Shown here: piece after piece, positions 50,239 through 59,661 of the stretch
Layout: every line of letters starts with the position of its first letter
Position numbering within the stretch: position 1 is the first letter of the stretch
NCBI GenBank assembly: GCA_964637165.1
Contig: CAZWVI010000009.1
Coordinates: 1-64,000 of the forward strand
Source: CAZWVI01 sp964637165
GTDB taxonomy: Bacteria; Planctomycetota; UBA1135
Direction of reading: 5' to 3'
Length of the DNA: 64,000 nucleotides
Position numbers and translations under genes: made by a program
The notes under the pieces: generated by a model
Databases searched by the model: none
The model's input: only the letters and a program-made list of their open reading frames with translations
Told to the model about the DNA's origin: nothing

Positions 50239-51321
50239 ATGCCAACACTCTCCTACCCCAGCCACGAAATAAAGCAAATCGCTGACGCCTTTCTGGTGCG
50301 TGGCGAATTAACCGGAATTGCAACTTGGGCCGGTGGTCATATCAATGACTCTTATTTACTAGAATTTTTGCGTATGGATGGGCGGCGGCAGTTTCTTTTG
50401 CAAAAAGTTAATAGCCAAGTTTTCCCCGAACCTGAAAAGGTCATGGAAAACGTTGCGCGAGTTACGCGGTTCGTTTCGCAACGCGCTCCGGGCTTGGCCT
50501 TCTTACAACTTATTCCAACCCTTGACGACTTGGACTGGCACACCGACGAGAACGGCGATTGTTGGCGACTCTACCCATTCATTGAAGGCACCACCGCCCG
50601 TATGGAAGCTGAATCTGCCGACCAAGCCGAAGCCGCCGCGCAAGCATTTGGCCACTTCACCCGCTTACTTAGTGATTTGCCAAACCCACCACTTCACGAG
50701 GTTATTCCCGGTTTCCACGACACCCGTCAACGAATTAAAGTATTGCAACAAACTGTCAAAGACAATCCTTGCGGCCGTGCCGAAGCAGTTGAATCAGAAT
50801 TAAATTATATTTTTTCACATACACAGGAAGCCGCGTTAATTTGCGATTTACTTGACAATAAGAAATTACCAATGCGGGTGGTGCACAATGACACAAAAAT
50901 TTCTAACGTTTTATTCGACGCACAAAATGACGAAGTTATTTGTGTAGTGGACCTCGACACCGTGATGCCAGGTAGTGCCCTTTTCGATTTTGGAGACATA
51001 CTACGCAGCATGTGCTCTCAGGCTAAAGAAGATCAACAAGATCTAAGCAAAGTAAAAGTAATCCCGGAATACTGCGATGCATTGATGCGCGGTTTTCTAC
51101 GCGGCAGCGGAAAAATCCTCAGTGACCTGGAGAAAGAATTGTTGCCGCTTTCAGGATTTATTATTGCACTTGAACTCGGCGCACGGTTTTTGAACGACTA
51201 CTTACAGGGTGATAATTACTTTAAAGCCACCCGTCCAGGGCAAAACCTAGACCGCGCAAGGGTGCAATTAACACTCGCTCAAGGGCTATGGCAACATTTC
51301 GATCTTCAGGCGACTAGATAA
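50239..51321 (+). CDS. APH-family sugar kinase (NahK-like)
   Basis: 360 residues from ATG; a TTG five codons earlier is possible. Aminoglycoside-phosphotransferase fold. GGHINDSYLLEF covers the N-lobe loop, FLLQKVNSQVFPEPEKVMENV the Lys region and RVVHNDTKISNVLFD the catalytic loop with Asp. VVDLDTVMPGSALFDFGDILRS is characteristic of N-acetylhexosamine 1-kinases. The probable reaction is phosphorylation of a sugar at C1. It is isolated between two minus-strand operons. Confidence 0.8.
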   Translation: MPTLSYPSHEIKQIADAFLVRGELTGIATWAGGHINDSYLLEFLRMDGRRQFLLQKVNSQVFPEPEKVMENVARVTRFVSQRAPGLAFLQLIPTLDDLDWHTDENGDCWRLYPFIEGTTARMEAESADQAEAAAQAFGHFTRLLSDLPNPPLHEVIPGFHDTRQRIKVLQQTVKDNPCGRAEAVESELNYIFSHTQEAALICDLLDNKKLPMRVVHNDTKISNVLFDAQNDEVICVVDLDTVMPGSALFDFGDILRSMCSQAKEDQQDLSKVKVIPEYCDALMRGFLRGSGKILSDLEKELLPLSGFIIALELGARFLNDYLQGDNYFKATRPGQNLDRARVQLTLAQGLWQHFDLQATR

Positions 51322-51358
51322 ATCCCAGCGCGCAGGTCGTCCACCATCAGCTTATTAA

Positions 51359-52555
51359 TTAACGTTCGAGCAACATGGCGATTCCTTGACCGCCACCGAT
51401 ACAAGCCGAAGCCATACCGAGTTGTTTGTTGCCGCGCTCCAGTTGATGGCACAGGGTTAGCAACAAGCGTGTTCCAGTTGCGCCAAGTGGATGACCAATG
51501 GCCACGGCACCACCATTTACGTTGCACTTATCGCGGTCAAGACCGAGTGCCTTTTCACAAGCTAAGTATTGCGCGGCAAATGCCTCGTTGATTTCAAAGT
51601 AATCAATATCAGCAACGCTTACTCCGGCCTTTTGACAAGCTTGTTGAATTGATGGGACTGGGCCAAAACCCATAGTCTCTGGCTTAACACCACTAATTCC
51701 CCATGAACGAATCTTGGCGCGCACCGTCCAATTTTCGGCAGCGGCACGTTCAGCAGTTGTGATGATGATGGCCGCAGCACCGTCAACAATTCCCGAAGCG
51801 TTACCGGCAGTTACCGTGCCCTCTTTTCCAAAGGCGGCGCGCAACTTGCTTAAACCTTCAAGTGTTGAGTCGGGCTTTATGTGGTCGTCAGTTTCAACCA
51901 CAATTTCTTTACGCCCCTTCTTAACTGTGACCGGCACAATTTCGTCGGCGAACAAACCATTAGCCACCGCGGCCGCACCAAGTTGGTGAGAACGCAAAGC
52001 AAACTCATCTTGCTGTTCGCGAGTGATGCTGTATTCCTTGGCCAAATTCTCGGCAGTTTGTGCCATGTAAAAGCCACAATTTGTATCCATCAAGCTTGCG
52101 AATAAGGAATCTTCAATTTGTGGAGGCATTCCAAAACGCATACCTTCACGCGCGCCGCGGATTACGTGGGGAGCTTGCGACATATTTTCCATGCCACCGG
52201 CCAACACAACTTCCGAATCACCACACAAAATCTGTTGCGCGGCATCGACCACCGATTGAATTCCCGAACCACACAAACGATTAACCGTCAGCGCCGGAAC
52301 CTCTAATGGAATCCCTGCTTTCAAACCGACGTGGCGCGCGCCGTAAAGCGCATCGGCACTGGTCTGCAAAGCATTGCCCATAACCACATGATCGATTTGA
52401 TCTGCGGCCACGCCAGAACGCTCTAATGCGCCTTTTGCGGCAATTGCGCCGAGTTCAAGCGCAGTCACATTTTTAAATAGGCCGTAGCCGGGAGTGCCGA
52501 CGTATTCGGCCATTGGGGTGCGTGCACCACCAACAATGACGAGTTCTTTTTGCAT
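51359..52555 (-). CDS. Acetyl-CoA acetyltransferase (thiolase)
   Basis: 398 residues. The nucleophilic Cys95 lies in NRLCGSGIQS, FEINEAFAAQ and GGAVAIGHPLGATGTR supply the catalytic His, and SACIGGGQG supplies the second active Cys. All thiolase motifs are intact. It works in fatty-acid or branched-acid oxidation, or in condensation of two acetyl-CoA. The small unit spacing and the enoyl-CoA hydratase upstream on the same strand (41-base gap) suggest beta-oxidation or a crotonyl-CoA route. Confidence 0.9.
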   Translation of the reverse strand: MQKELVIVGGARTPMAEYVGTPGYGLFKNVTALELGAIAAKGALERSGVAADQIDHVVMGNALQTSADALYGARHVGLKAGIPLEVPALTVNRLCGSGIQSVVDAAQQILCGDSEVVLAGGMENMSQAPHVIRGAREGMRFGMPPQIEDSLFASLMDTNCGFYMAQTAENLAKEYSITREQQDEFALRSHQLGAAAVANGLFADEIVPVTVKKGRKEIVVETDDHIKPDSTLEGLSKLRAAFGKEGTVTAGNASGIVDGAAAIIITTAERAAAENWTVRAKIRSWGISGVKPETMGFGPVPSIQQACQKAGVSVADIDYFEINEAFAAQYLACEKALGLDRDKCNVNGGAVAIGHPLGATGTRLLLTLCHQLERGNKQLGMASACIGGGQGIAMLLER

Positions 52556-52596
52556 GGGATGTGGAACGTTTAGGCCACGCTCAAGGCCGTTTTAAT

Positions 52597-53388
52597 TTAC
52601 CAGTTTGGTTTACGTTTTTCGACGAATGCTTTTAAGCCTTCGCGTGCTTCTTCATTTGAGAAGAGCAATCCAAAATTGTCAGCCTCAGAAGCTTCACCTT
52701 CTGATTGACCAACTTCTAAACCGAAACGAATTACTTCGTTAGCAGTTTTTAATGCGAGCTCACCGCGCGAGGCAATTGTTTGCGCAAGTTGGCGAGTAGC
52801 GTTTTCAAGTTCATCGGCTTCCACTAAGCGATTAACTACGCCAACTCGGTGAGCTTCTTGCGCAGAGAACATATCAGCAGAGAGAATCCATTCGCGAGCG
52901 ACACCCGCGCCGGCAAGTTGCGCCAAACGTTGCGTACCGCCAAAGCCTGGAATTAATCCGAGACTTGTTTCAGGCAGTCCAAACTTAGCCTTAGTTGAAG
53001 CAACACGCAAATGGCAAGCCAATGCAAGCTCCATGCCACCGCCAAGTGCAAAACCATTAACCATCGCGATGGTTGGTTTTGGACAAGCTTCAATGGTTGC
53101 GAAAGTGTCTTGACCAAGATGACTAAAGTCGCGCGCTTCGAGCGGCGACATATCAGCCATTTCAGCGATATCGGCACCGGCCACAAAGGCTTTGTCACCG
53201 CTTCCAGTGATAACGATTACCTTTACGTCATCAGATTCAGCACAATCAATTACCGCGTCACGCAAACTTATTAACACATCGATGTTCAAGGCGTTTAACG
53301 CCGCTTCACGTTCGATGGTTAACTTGGCAACGCCATCACTCCAGATTTCAACGGAGACGACCTCTTCAGTTTGGACTTGATCGTTCAT
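52597..53388 (-). CDS. Enoyl-CoA hydratase / isomerase family protein
   Basis: 263 residues. Crotonase fold: KVIVITGSGDKAFVAGADIAEM forms the oxyanion-hole strand, FALGGGMELALACHLRVAS is the classic signature, and FGLPETSLGLIPGFGGTQRL contributes the catalytic Glu with a second acidic residue region. It hydrates trans-2-enoyl-CoA to 3-hydroxyacyl-CoA. The start overlaps the stop of the small cyclophilin gene by four bases (ATGA). Confidence 0.9.
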   Translation of the reverse strand: MNDQVQTEEVVSVEIWSDGVAKLTIEREAALNALNIDVLISLRDAVIDCAESDDVKVIVITGSGDKAFVAGADIAEMADMSPLEARDFSHLGQDTFATIEACPKPTIAMVNGFALGGGMELALACHLRVASTKAKFGLPETSLGLIPGFGGTQRLAQLAGAGVAREWILSADMFSAQEAHRVGVVNRLVEADELENATRQLAQTIASRGELALKTANEVIRFGLEVGQSEGEASEADNFGLLFSNEEAREGLKAFVEKRKPNW

Positions 53389-53927
53389 GCTGTGGCCTTT
53401 TCACGCACCGACATCTTTTTGATTTCGCACTTTTCAATCGGTGTGCTGTTTTCCATTCCAGTTGTTTTAACTCCAGCAACTGCATCTAATGCGTTTCCAC
53501 CCTCGGTCATGTAACCGAAAGCTGCGTAGTCGCCATCAAGGAATGAAGCATCGCCGTGGCAGATAAAGAACTGACATGAAGCCGAGTTCTTTTCAGCGGA
53601 ACGGGCCATTGAAATTACACCACGCTGGTGGCTGTACTTGCGGTCATTATTGAATTCACCGGCAATCATTCCGTAATCGCCAGACCCAGTTCCAGTTCCA
53701 AGTGGGCACCCACCTTGAATCATGAATCCTGAAAGCACGCGGTGGAAAATTTTTCCATCGTAAAAGCCTTCGCTAGCGTAACGCAAAAAGTTGCGTACAG
53801 TTTGCGGAGCGGCCTCTGGCCAAAATTCTAAAGTAATTGTGCCACCATCGCGGCTGCCAACGGCAACCTCGATATCTACACACAAGTTTTCGAGTTGAGA
53901 GTTTTCGTATTCGCTGTAATCGGTCAT
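53385..53927 (-). CDS. Cytoplasmic cyclophilin-type peptidyl-prolyl isomerase
   Basis: 180 residues, no signal peptide. Cyclophilin core: APQTVRNFLRYASEGFYDGKIFHRVLSGFMIQGGCPLGTGTG with the catalytic Arg in FHRV. GVISMARSAEKNSASCQFFICHGDASFLDGDYAAFGYMTEG completes the PPIase site. Its central core is closely similar to the cyclophilin unit of the upstream lipoprotein, from which it is separated by 20 bases, suggesting duplication. Confidence 0.9.
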   Translation of the reverse strand: MTDYSEYENSQLENLCVDIEVAVGSRDGGTITLEFWPEAAPQTVRNFLRYASEGFYDGKIFHRVLSGFMIQGGCPLGTGTGSGDYGMIAGEFNNDRKYSHQRGVISMARSAEKNSASCQFFICHGDASFLDGDYAAFGYMTEGGNALDAVAGVKTTGMENSTPIEKCEIKKMSVREKATA

Positions 53928-53947
53928 TGTTCTAAGGGGTTGGTGGT

Positions 53948-55363
53948 TTACTTAAGGCGCTTCATGATGTGGAAGCCAAAAGGTGAATCGGTTTTGTGGT
54001 AGTCGCAGACTTTAATTTCACCAACTTCCAATTCGAAAGCGGTCTTTGAGAAACCTGGAACCATTTGTTCGCGCGGCACTGCTTGTTTAGGGACCAAGGC
54101 CATCAAGCGTGTGCGCAGTGCGTTGGCTTGTTCTTGCAATTGTTCTTGAGTGATTTCGCCAGCACCAAGTTTGGCTTGCAAATCTTTAATTGTGCTGTCC
54201 CATTCCTTTTGGGCGTTTTCAAGAATTGCCATCGAAGCGCGGTCAGGAGTTTCAAAAGCACCCGTGTTGAGCAATTTGTAAATCCCCGGGTTCTTATCAC
54301 CAGGTTGTACCGGATCATCAGAATGTTCAATCAACATTGCGACAAAGTCTTCGCCGGCGCGCGCGCGTTTAACAATGTCACTAACCAAGGCTTCGGTTTC
54401 TTCGCGAGTACGCGTAGCTGGAATGCGTGGATTAGCACCGGCAAAAGAAAGCAAAATATGTTGTACTTCAACCACTGCCGGTTGGCCACCGAAGTCAGGT
54501 TGCGGACGCTCAATCTTTTCACCACTAGGTGCAGCGCCTTCCATTACTTTGGCAGATTTAATGAGCACCTCGACTTTTGGCTTGGAGTTTTCGCGACCAT
54601 CACGCAGCGTTGGCGCATCAGACATTGCCTCTAAAGCACTAACGCCGGCAGTCATTTTGCCAAAGGAACTGTATTTGCCATCGAGATTCCAAACGCTTGG
54701 AGTCTCGGCGTTACAGATAAAAAATTGGCACGATGCACTATCTTCACTGCCACCGCCGCGCGCCATTGAGAGCACGCCGTAGCCGTGGGCCCATTCAAGC
54801 TCTTTGCTGAATTCGGCTTTCAAGTTGCCGTGCGGGCCATCGCCGGCACCGGTTCCAGTGGGGTCGCCGCCTTGCACCATAAATTCGCGCACGATGCGGT
54901 GAAATTTCGTTCCATCGTAAAAGCCTTCATCACAGTGACGTAAAAAACGACGCACGTGATTTGGAGCTTTGCTTGGCCATAACTCAATCGCAATTTTGCC
55001 AACGTCTTTTCCGTCAACACTGCAATCAATTTCTACCCAATAGTTGGCCAGCTGTTCATCACTGCAAGCGCCCTCATCTTCAAAGTTATACATGGGAGTT
55101 TTCTTCGGTTGGTAGTTTGCTTTATCGAAGGCGTTCGGGTTAACTGGTGGAGTGACCGCGTTAACTGCTTGCTCAGCGGCATCAGCAAAGGCAGCGGCAC
55201 CATCGGCGTTACTTTCTTCACGCAACACTTCAGCAGGGTCGCCACCGCGTTTGATTTCAGTGGTTGCGCTGGTTCCGCGCGCAGTTTGAGTTTCTTCAAC
55301 TTTGGCGCAAGCAAAAGCCGCGCAACAAAGGCTAAGAATTAGAATCTTGTTTTGATTGTTCAT
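53948..55363 (-). CDS. Lipoprotein with fused cyclophilin and parvulin peptidyl-prolyl isomerase domains
   Basis: 471 residues. MNNQNKILILSLCCAAFAC is a lipoprotein signal (lipobox AAFA|C). A ~75-residue linker is followed by a cyclophilin domain (~105-275: APNHVRRFLRHCDEGFYDGTKFHRIVREFMVQGG, SCQFFICNAETP). Then comes a parvulin/PpiC domain (~295-470: VEVQHILLSFAGANPRIPATRTREETEALV ... MVPGFSKTAFELEVGEI, FGFHIMKRL). It should fold proteins on the periplasmic side. Two unrelated isomerase folds in one lipoprotein are uncommon. The start shares one base with the thiolase stop (TAATG). Confidence 0.88.
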   Translation of the reverse strand: MNNQNKILILSLCCAAFACAKVEETQTARGTSATTEIKRGGDPAEVLREESNADGAAAFADAAEQAVNAVTPPVNPNAFDKANYQPKKTPMYNFEDEGACSDEQLANYWVEIDCSVDGKDVGKIAIELWPSKAPNHVRRFLRHCDEGFYDGTKFHRIVREFMVQGGDPTGTGAGDGPHGNLKAEFSKELEWAHGYGVLSMARGGGSEDSASCQFFICNAETPSVWNLDGKYSSFGKMTAGVSALEAMSDAPTLRDGRENSKPKVEVLIKSAKVMEGAAPSGEKIERPQPDFGGQPAVVEVQHILLSFAGANPRIPATRTREETEALVSDIVKRARAGEDFVAMLIEHSDDPVQPGDKNPGIYKLLNTGAFETPDRASMAILENAQKEWDSTIKDLQAKLGAGEITQEQLQEQANALRTRLMALVPKQAVPREQMVPGFSKTAFELEVGEIKVCDYHKTDSPFGFHIMKRLK

Positions 55364-56550
55364 TAATTTCTTTCAAAGATGGCAGACATTCCTAGTCCGC
55401 CGGAGACACACAATGTGGCTAGTCCGCGCTTTACTTCGCGGCGACGCATTTCGTGAAGGAGAGTGACGACGAAGCGCGCGCCAGTCATTCCGATGGGGTG
55501 CCCCAGAGCTATCGAGCCACCATTTACATTTAGGCGTTCGTCCTCGATGGGCATTTCCTGTAAGCACGCCAACACTTGCGCGGCGAATGCTTCATTCAAT
55601 TCAATTAAACCGAAGTCGTCAAGACTGCAAGCGGTTTTTTTAAGAAGTGCGGCAGTTGCCGGCACTGGGCCAAGCCCCATTCGTTTAGGGTCGGTGCCAC
55701 AAATGTGACTGGCCGCAAATGTTGCCAGCGGAGTTAAGCCGCGGCGTTCAGCTTCATCGGCACTCATCATTAAAAGTGCCGCGGCACCATCGGTAATTCC
55801 CGACGAGTTACCAGCTGAAACAGTGCCAATTTCACGATCAAAAACTGGCGGCAACTTGGCCAACTTTTCTAAAGTTACACCAGCGCGCGGATGTTCATCT
55901 TTATCGATAATCACATCACCTTTGCGCGATTTAACAGTTACTGGAACAATTTCCTCGACCATACGGCCAGATTCAATTGCGGCTTGCGCGCGCTGCTGGC
56001 TACGCAATGCAAATTCATCTTGTTGTTGGCGGCTAATGTTGCGCTCTTGAGCAAGTAATTCCGCAGTCTCCCCCATAATCATGTTGGAAATCGGACACTG
56101 AAATCCATCCTTATACATAAGGTCGACGACCTTGCCGTGACCAAGCCGATAACCTTCTCGCATGCGGTCCAAAATAAATGGCAAGCGCGACATTGATTCC
56201 ATGCCGCCGGCCAGGGCAACTTTCACTCGTCCAAGCGCGATGTCATCCGCCGCCAACTGAATCGATTTAATTCCCGATGCACAAGCTTGGTTAATGGTCG
56301 CGGCCGCCGATGTTTCTGGTGCACCGGCACGAATCGCTACTTGGCGAGCGGGATTGGGCCCGCAACCGGCCTGACGACCATGGCCGAAATAACAAGTTTC
56401 AACCGCTTCGGCTTCAACGCCGGCAGCGGCTAGTGCACCAAGTGCGGCGACTTCACCGAGATCCGGTGCCGACAACTTGCTCAAGCCGCCCATATAACGC
56501 CCGATAGGCGTGCGGACAGCGCTAACGATTACAACTGGGGAATTTGCCAT
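55363..56550 (-). CDS. Acetyl-CoA acetyltransferase (thiolase), second copy
   Basis: 395 residues. The nucleophilic Cys90 is in NQACASGIKS, ELNEAFAAQVLACLQ and NGGSIALGHPIGMTGAR provide the His, and LCVSGGLGMSAIF the second Cys. It is only moderately similar to the thiolase at 51359, so the two probably differ in chain-length or direction. It begins the operon that runs through both isomerases to the enoyl-CoA hydratase. A GC-rich hairpin lies one base before its ATG. Confidence 0.9.
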   Translation of the reverse strand: MANSPVVIVSAVRTPIGRYMGGLSKLSAPDLGEVAALGALAAAGVEAEAVETCYFGHGRQAGCGPNPARQVAIRAGAPETSAAATINQACASGIKSIQLAADDIALGRVKVALAGGMESMSRLPFILDRMREGYRLGHGKVVDLMYKDGFQCPISNMIMGETAELLAQERNISRQQQDEFALRSQQRAQAAIESGRMVEEIVPVTVKSRKGDVIIDKDEHPRAGVTLEKLAKLPPVFDREIGTVSAGNSSGITDGAAALLMMSADEAERRGLTPLATFAASHICGTDPKRMGLGPVPATAALLKKTACSLDDFGLIELNEAFAAQVLACLQEMPIEDERLNVNGGSIALGHPIGMTGARFVVTLLHEMRRREVKRGLATLCVSGGLGMSAIFERN

Positions 56551-56551
56551 G

Positions 56552-56609
56552 GGTTCGGAGGTGTTTCCGAACCGATGATTCTACCCTCTGACCCCATTCA
56601 ATGGGTCAG
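56552..56609 (-). other. Two hairpins in the gap between the CBS gene and the thiolase operon
   Basis: Inverted repeat CTGACCC/GGGTCAG (56588-56594 with 56603-56609) directly follows the CBS stop, and GGTTCGGA/TCCGAACC (56552-56559 with 56566-56573) ends one base before the thiolase ATG. Neither has a U-run, so classical termination is unlikely. The second could affect translation initiation. Confidence 0.5.
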
Positions 56610-56611
56610 TT

Positions 56612-57031
56612 TCAGCTTTCTTCCAAGTGCAAATATTTCTGCACTTCAGCTATCTCTTCGAGCACCAAATCACGGATGCTCAAAACCCCAATCAAAGTAC
56701 CGGTCGCCTCTTCGATTACCGGCAAATGACGAATGTGGCGATCTTTCATTAAGTTGCGCGCCAGACGAATGTCAGTCTCGCCGTCAATGGTGATGATTTC
56801 ACGGGTCATCACATCGCCGACTAACACTTCATCGACATCAAGGTCTTGCAGCAACACACGCTTAAGCACATCGCGTTCAGTGAAAAGGCCGACCAACAGG
56901 CCTTCATTCATTACCGCGGTGCAACCCACATTGCTTTGGGCCATCGCTTTGGCTGCGTCACGAACGCTTACATTTTGATCCACAAAGACCACGCGCTCTT
57001 GCTTACCGACTAAGTTTTTTATTGCTGTCAT
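56612..57031 (-). CDS. Tandem CBS-domain protein
   Basis: 139 residues, two CBS motifs. CBS1 (~10-65) is VFVDQNVSVRDAAKAMAQSNVGCTAVMNEGLLVGLFTERDVLKRV; CBS2 (~75-135) is TIDGETDIRLARNLMKDRHIRHLPVIEEATGTLIGVLSIRDL. Such stand-alone pairs bind adenosine nucleotides and act as sensors. A strong Shine-Dalgarno (AGGAGG) precedes the ATG, unlike most genes here. Confidence 0.9.
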   Translation of the reverse strand: MTAIKNLVGKQERVVFVDQNVSVRDAAKAMAQSNVGCTAVMNEGLLVGLFTERDVLKRVLLQDLDVDEVLVGDVMTREIITIDGETDIRLARNLMKDRHIRHLPVIEEATGTLIGVLSIRDLVLEEIAEVQKYLHLEES

Positions 57032-57071
57032 GGATACCTCCTATTTATGGTTAGGACTATCCTAGCACGAC

Positions 57072-58319
57072 TCAAGAGCTTATTCCCAAGGAACTTGCGT
57101 AGTTTTCGCCGAAGCTATATCCAAAGTGATATATGTCTGAAATTGCCAGCGCGGTGAATTTCGCCTTGTAGTTGGGGGCAATCCGCCCCAAGTAGTCGCC
57201 GGCGCCGAGACTGTAGGCGGCGTTGGTGGTCATGCCGGCCAGCACTTGTTGGGCGCTCATACACAGCCGAACGCGCGCAAAATGGGCCGCCTCAAGGAGG
57301 CTTAGGCTATAGCAAGATCCTGGGTTGAAGTCGGTGGCCACGAACCAGGGCACTCCGGCGCGCAGTAATTTGCCAGCTGGGGCATCGGCGTTTTGGCGTA
57401 AAAAGTGCGGTACAGCGGGCAAAAGGCCCGCAAATGTAGATTGGCTCGTGGCCAAACTTGCGAGCCCCGTATCGTTGAGAGCCTCGAGGTGATCTACCGA
57501 TTCGGCCTCTAACTCCACTCCTAAATCGACTGCTCCCAGAGCTTCAAATTGATCGGCGTGAATTCTCAACGCAAATCCAAGTTCCTTTGCACGCACCAAA
57601 TAACGAGATGAACGCTCTAGGTTAAGCGCGTGACTTTCAACAAAAACATCGGCCGCGCGAGCTAAGCCACTATCCTTGGCCGCGGGCAGCCCTTCCTCAC
57701 ACAGGATTTCCAACCAGCGGTCTGGCTGCTCCTTGTGCTCCTGAGGAATCATGTGAGCTCCCAGAAAAGTTGGAAAAACCTCCATTTTGGTGTGGGCGGC
57801 GGCGGCGGCAATCGCGCGCAGGGACTTGAGCTCATCGGCAACCGTTAGGCCGTAGCCAGATTTCGCCTCGCAAGCGACGGTCCCACAAGCTTGCATACGC
57901 TGAAAGTGCTCCACCACTTTTTGCGTTAATTGTTCTTCGCTGGCCGCGCGCACGGCGGCCACGCTGGACAAAATTCCCCCACCACGTTTAGCAATTTCAA
58001 CATATGAAATACCGGCGGCGCGCCAATCGAACTCCTCGGCGCGCCCGACCACAAAAGCTGGGTGGGTGTGGGCATCGATTAAGCCTGGCACCAGTAATTG
58101 CCCACCCAAGTCGATGGTTTTTTCTGGTGAGTACGCCGCGGTTATCTCCTCGATGCCGCCAATCGCCGTAATTACACCACTATCCACCACTACCGCTGCA
58201 TCTTTAATCACTTTGAGCGATTCAAGTTCGTCGGCGCGCACCGCTCTAAGCAATCCAGAGTCCATGGTATGGAGCTCCGAAATCCCTTGGTACTGCAGTT
58301 GGCAGGGGGTTTTGGACAT
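57072..58319 (-). CDS. hutI: Imidazolonepropionase
   Basis: About 415 residues from MSKTPCQLQYQG; the frame is open 27 codons further but overlaps the divergent promoter region. Cytosolic amidohydrolase that opens 4-imidazolone-5-propionate in histidine degradation. Metal ligands: LIDAHTHPAFV (HxH), a further His in AHMIPQEH, RIHADQFEALGAVDLGVE, and Asp in VATDFNPGSCYSLSL. ACEAKSGYGLT is a substrate-binding strand of HutI. No hutH, hutU or hutF in the window. It is a normal, fully equipped relative against which the degenerate exported array can be judged. Confidence 0.9.
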   Translation of the reverse strand: MSKTPCQLQYQGISELHTMDSGLLRAVRADELESLKVIKDAAVVVDSGVITAIGGIEEITAAYSPEKTIDLGGQLLVPGLIDAHTHPAFVVGRAEEFDWRAAGISYVEIAKRGGGILSSVAAVRAASEEQLTQKVVEHFQRMQACGTVACEAKSGYGLTVADELKSLRAIAAAAAHTKMEVFPTFLGAHMIPQEHKEQPDRWLEILCEEGLPAAKDSGLARAADVFVESHALNLERSSRYLVRAKELGFALRIHADQFEALGAVDLGVELEAESVDHLEALNDTGLASLATSQSTFAGLLPAVPHFLRQNADAPAGKLLRAGVPWFVATDFNPGSCYSLSLLEAAHFARVRLCMSAQQVLAGMTTNAAYSLGAGDYLGRIAPNYKAKFTALAISDIYHFGYSFGENYASSLGISS

Positions 58320-58380
58320 GCCAAATAATAACCATAAATTTTCTTGTAATGCCAACTCTATACAATCGTCATACATAGCA

Positions 58381-59661
58381 ATGGTCATACCGACAGCCAC
58401 CCCGCTTTCCCCGGAGCAATTCCTGATTTTTCCACTTTTACTGGTCTTTATTGGCGCAGTATTAGGCGGGTTGCGTGCACTGCTGTCATCACCCTTACGT
58501 GACTCACTCCTTCAACAGCTCCCCAAGCGGCGGCGCGAAAGTGTAATCGGCAAATGCGAACCGCGTCACCACTTAGTTGCTGCCGCGGGATTATTGCGTT
58601 TGACCTGCGTGGTGGCGGCGGCCTCCATGGTTTTGCAATCGACGCTCGACTTAGAACTCGGCCTACGCTGGCAAGTTTGGACCGCAGCGGCAATTACTTC
58701 AGGCGTTCTCTTGGAAGGATTCCCTTCTTTAATTACGCGCGGCCGAGCAATTAAATTTTGCCTGCTATTTTTACCAGCATTGCGCGTGCTGTCACTTTTT
58801 CTACGACCTGCAACCGGATTAATCCATACCGGATTGCGCTTAGTTGGTGCCGACCCTGAACGTAGCGCCGGCGATGGCTTGGCCGCTGACTTAATTCAGG
58901 TGGCCCAAACTCAAGACGGCGAAGAAGAACTAACCGAAGATCAACGACGCATGATTGGTCACGTGATTGAATTGCCGCAAACTGACGCGGCTGAAGTTAT
59001 GACTCCACGCACCGACCTATGCGCGATTGCGGCAAATACTCCACTGATGGCGGCTTTAGAAAAATCGCGCGCAGATGGACATTCGCGCCTACTCGTTTTT
59101 GAAAACGACATCGATCATGTCATCGGAATTTTTTACATAAAAGATGTACTTGAACTTCTTCATGATGAAAAAGATTTAAGTAAATACTCAGCCACTGACT
59201 GCTCCCGCAAACCCTTCTTTGTGCCTGAGACTATGCGTGTTCCGGCTTTATTGGAGGAATTGCGTAAGCGCCGCGTGCACTTAGCCGTGGTGGTTGATGA
59301 ATATGGCGGCACTGCGGGGGTAGTTACGATTGAGGATTTACTCGAAGAAATTGTTGGCGAAATCGAGGACGAACACGACCCCGCCGACGAGGCACTTTTT
59401 CATCAGCGAATATGTGAGAATGAAATTGTCGTGGATGGCCGCACTGCCATTTCCGACTTAAATGAAGAGTTGGAATGTAAGATTCCAGAAGATGAGGATT
59501 TCGACACATTGGCTGGTTTTTTATTCGACCGATGTGGTTGTATACCAAAAGTTGGCCAGACAATTTTTTTGGACGATTTTAAGTTCGAAGTTATTGAGGC
59601 TGATGACCGCCGCGTCCAGCGAGTTCGCGTACTTAGCACTCAAGCAGGTTTGGAAGAATGA
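58381..59661 (+). CDS. CorC/HlyC-family CBS-pair membrane protein
   Basis: 426 residues from MVIPTATPLSPEQF. An N-terminal hydrophobic region (FLIFPLLLVFIGAVLGGLRALL) and two or three further helices form the DUF21-like or reduced membrane part (~1-160). The CBS pair (~195-330) has MTPRTDLCAIAANTPLMAAL, HVIGIFYIKDVLEL and LAVVVDEYGGTAGVVTIEDLLEEIVGEIEDEHD, a hallmark of the family. The C-terminal CorC_HlyC domain follows (GFLFDRCGCIPKVGQTIFLDDFKFEVIEADDRRVQRVRV). Relatives are linked to Mg/Co efflux. It overlaps recO by four bases. Confidence 0.88.
   Translation: MVIPTATPLSPEQFLIFPLLLVFIGAVLGGLRALLSSPLRDSLLQQLPKRRRESVIGKCEPRHHLVAAAGLLRLTCVVAAASMVLQSTLDLELGLRWQVWTAAAITSGVLLEGFPSLITRGRAIKFCLLFLPALRVLSLFLRPATGLIHTGLRLVGADPERSAGDGLAADLIQVAQTQDGEEELTEDQRRMIGHVIELPQTDAAEVMTPRTDLCAIAANTPLMAALEKSRADGHSRLLVFENDIDHVIGIFYIKDVLELLHDEKDLSKYSATDCSRKPFFVPETMRVPALLEELRKRRVHLAVVVDEYGGTAGVVTIEDLLEEIVGEIEDEHDPADEALFHQRICENEIVVDGRTAISDLNEELECKIPEDEDFDTLAGFLFDRCGCIPKVGQTIFLDDFKFEVIEADDRRVQRVRVLSTQAGLEE

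Noticed and set aside
54065..54634. 189-residue plus-strand frame
   Set aside because: Antisense to the cyclophilin-parvulin gene, Cys/Phe-rich with no domain pattern.
58066..58380. N-terminal extension of the CorC-like reading frame
   Set aside because: It is Ser/Ala-rich antisense to hutI; the ATG at 58381 gives a hydrophobic N-terminus typical of the family.
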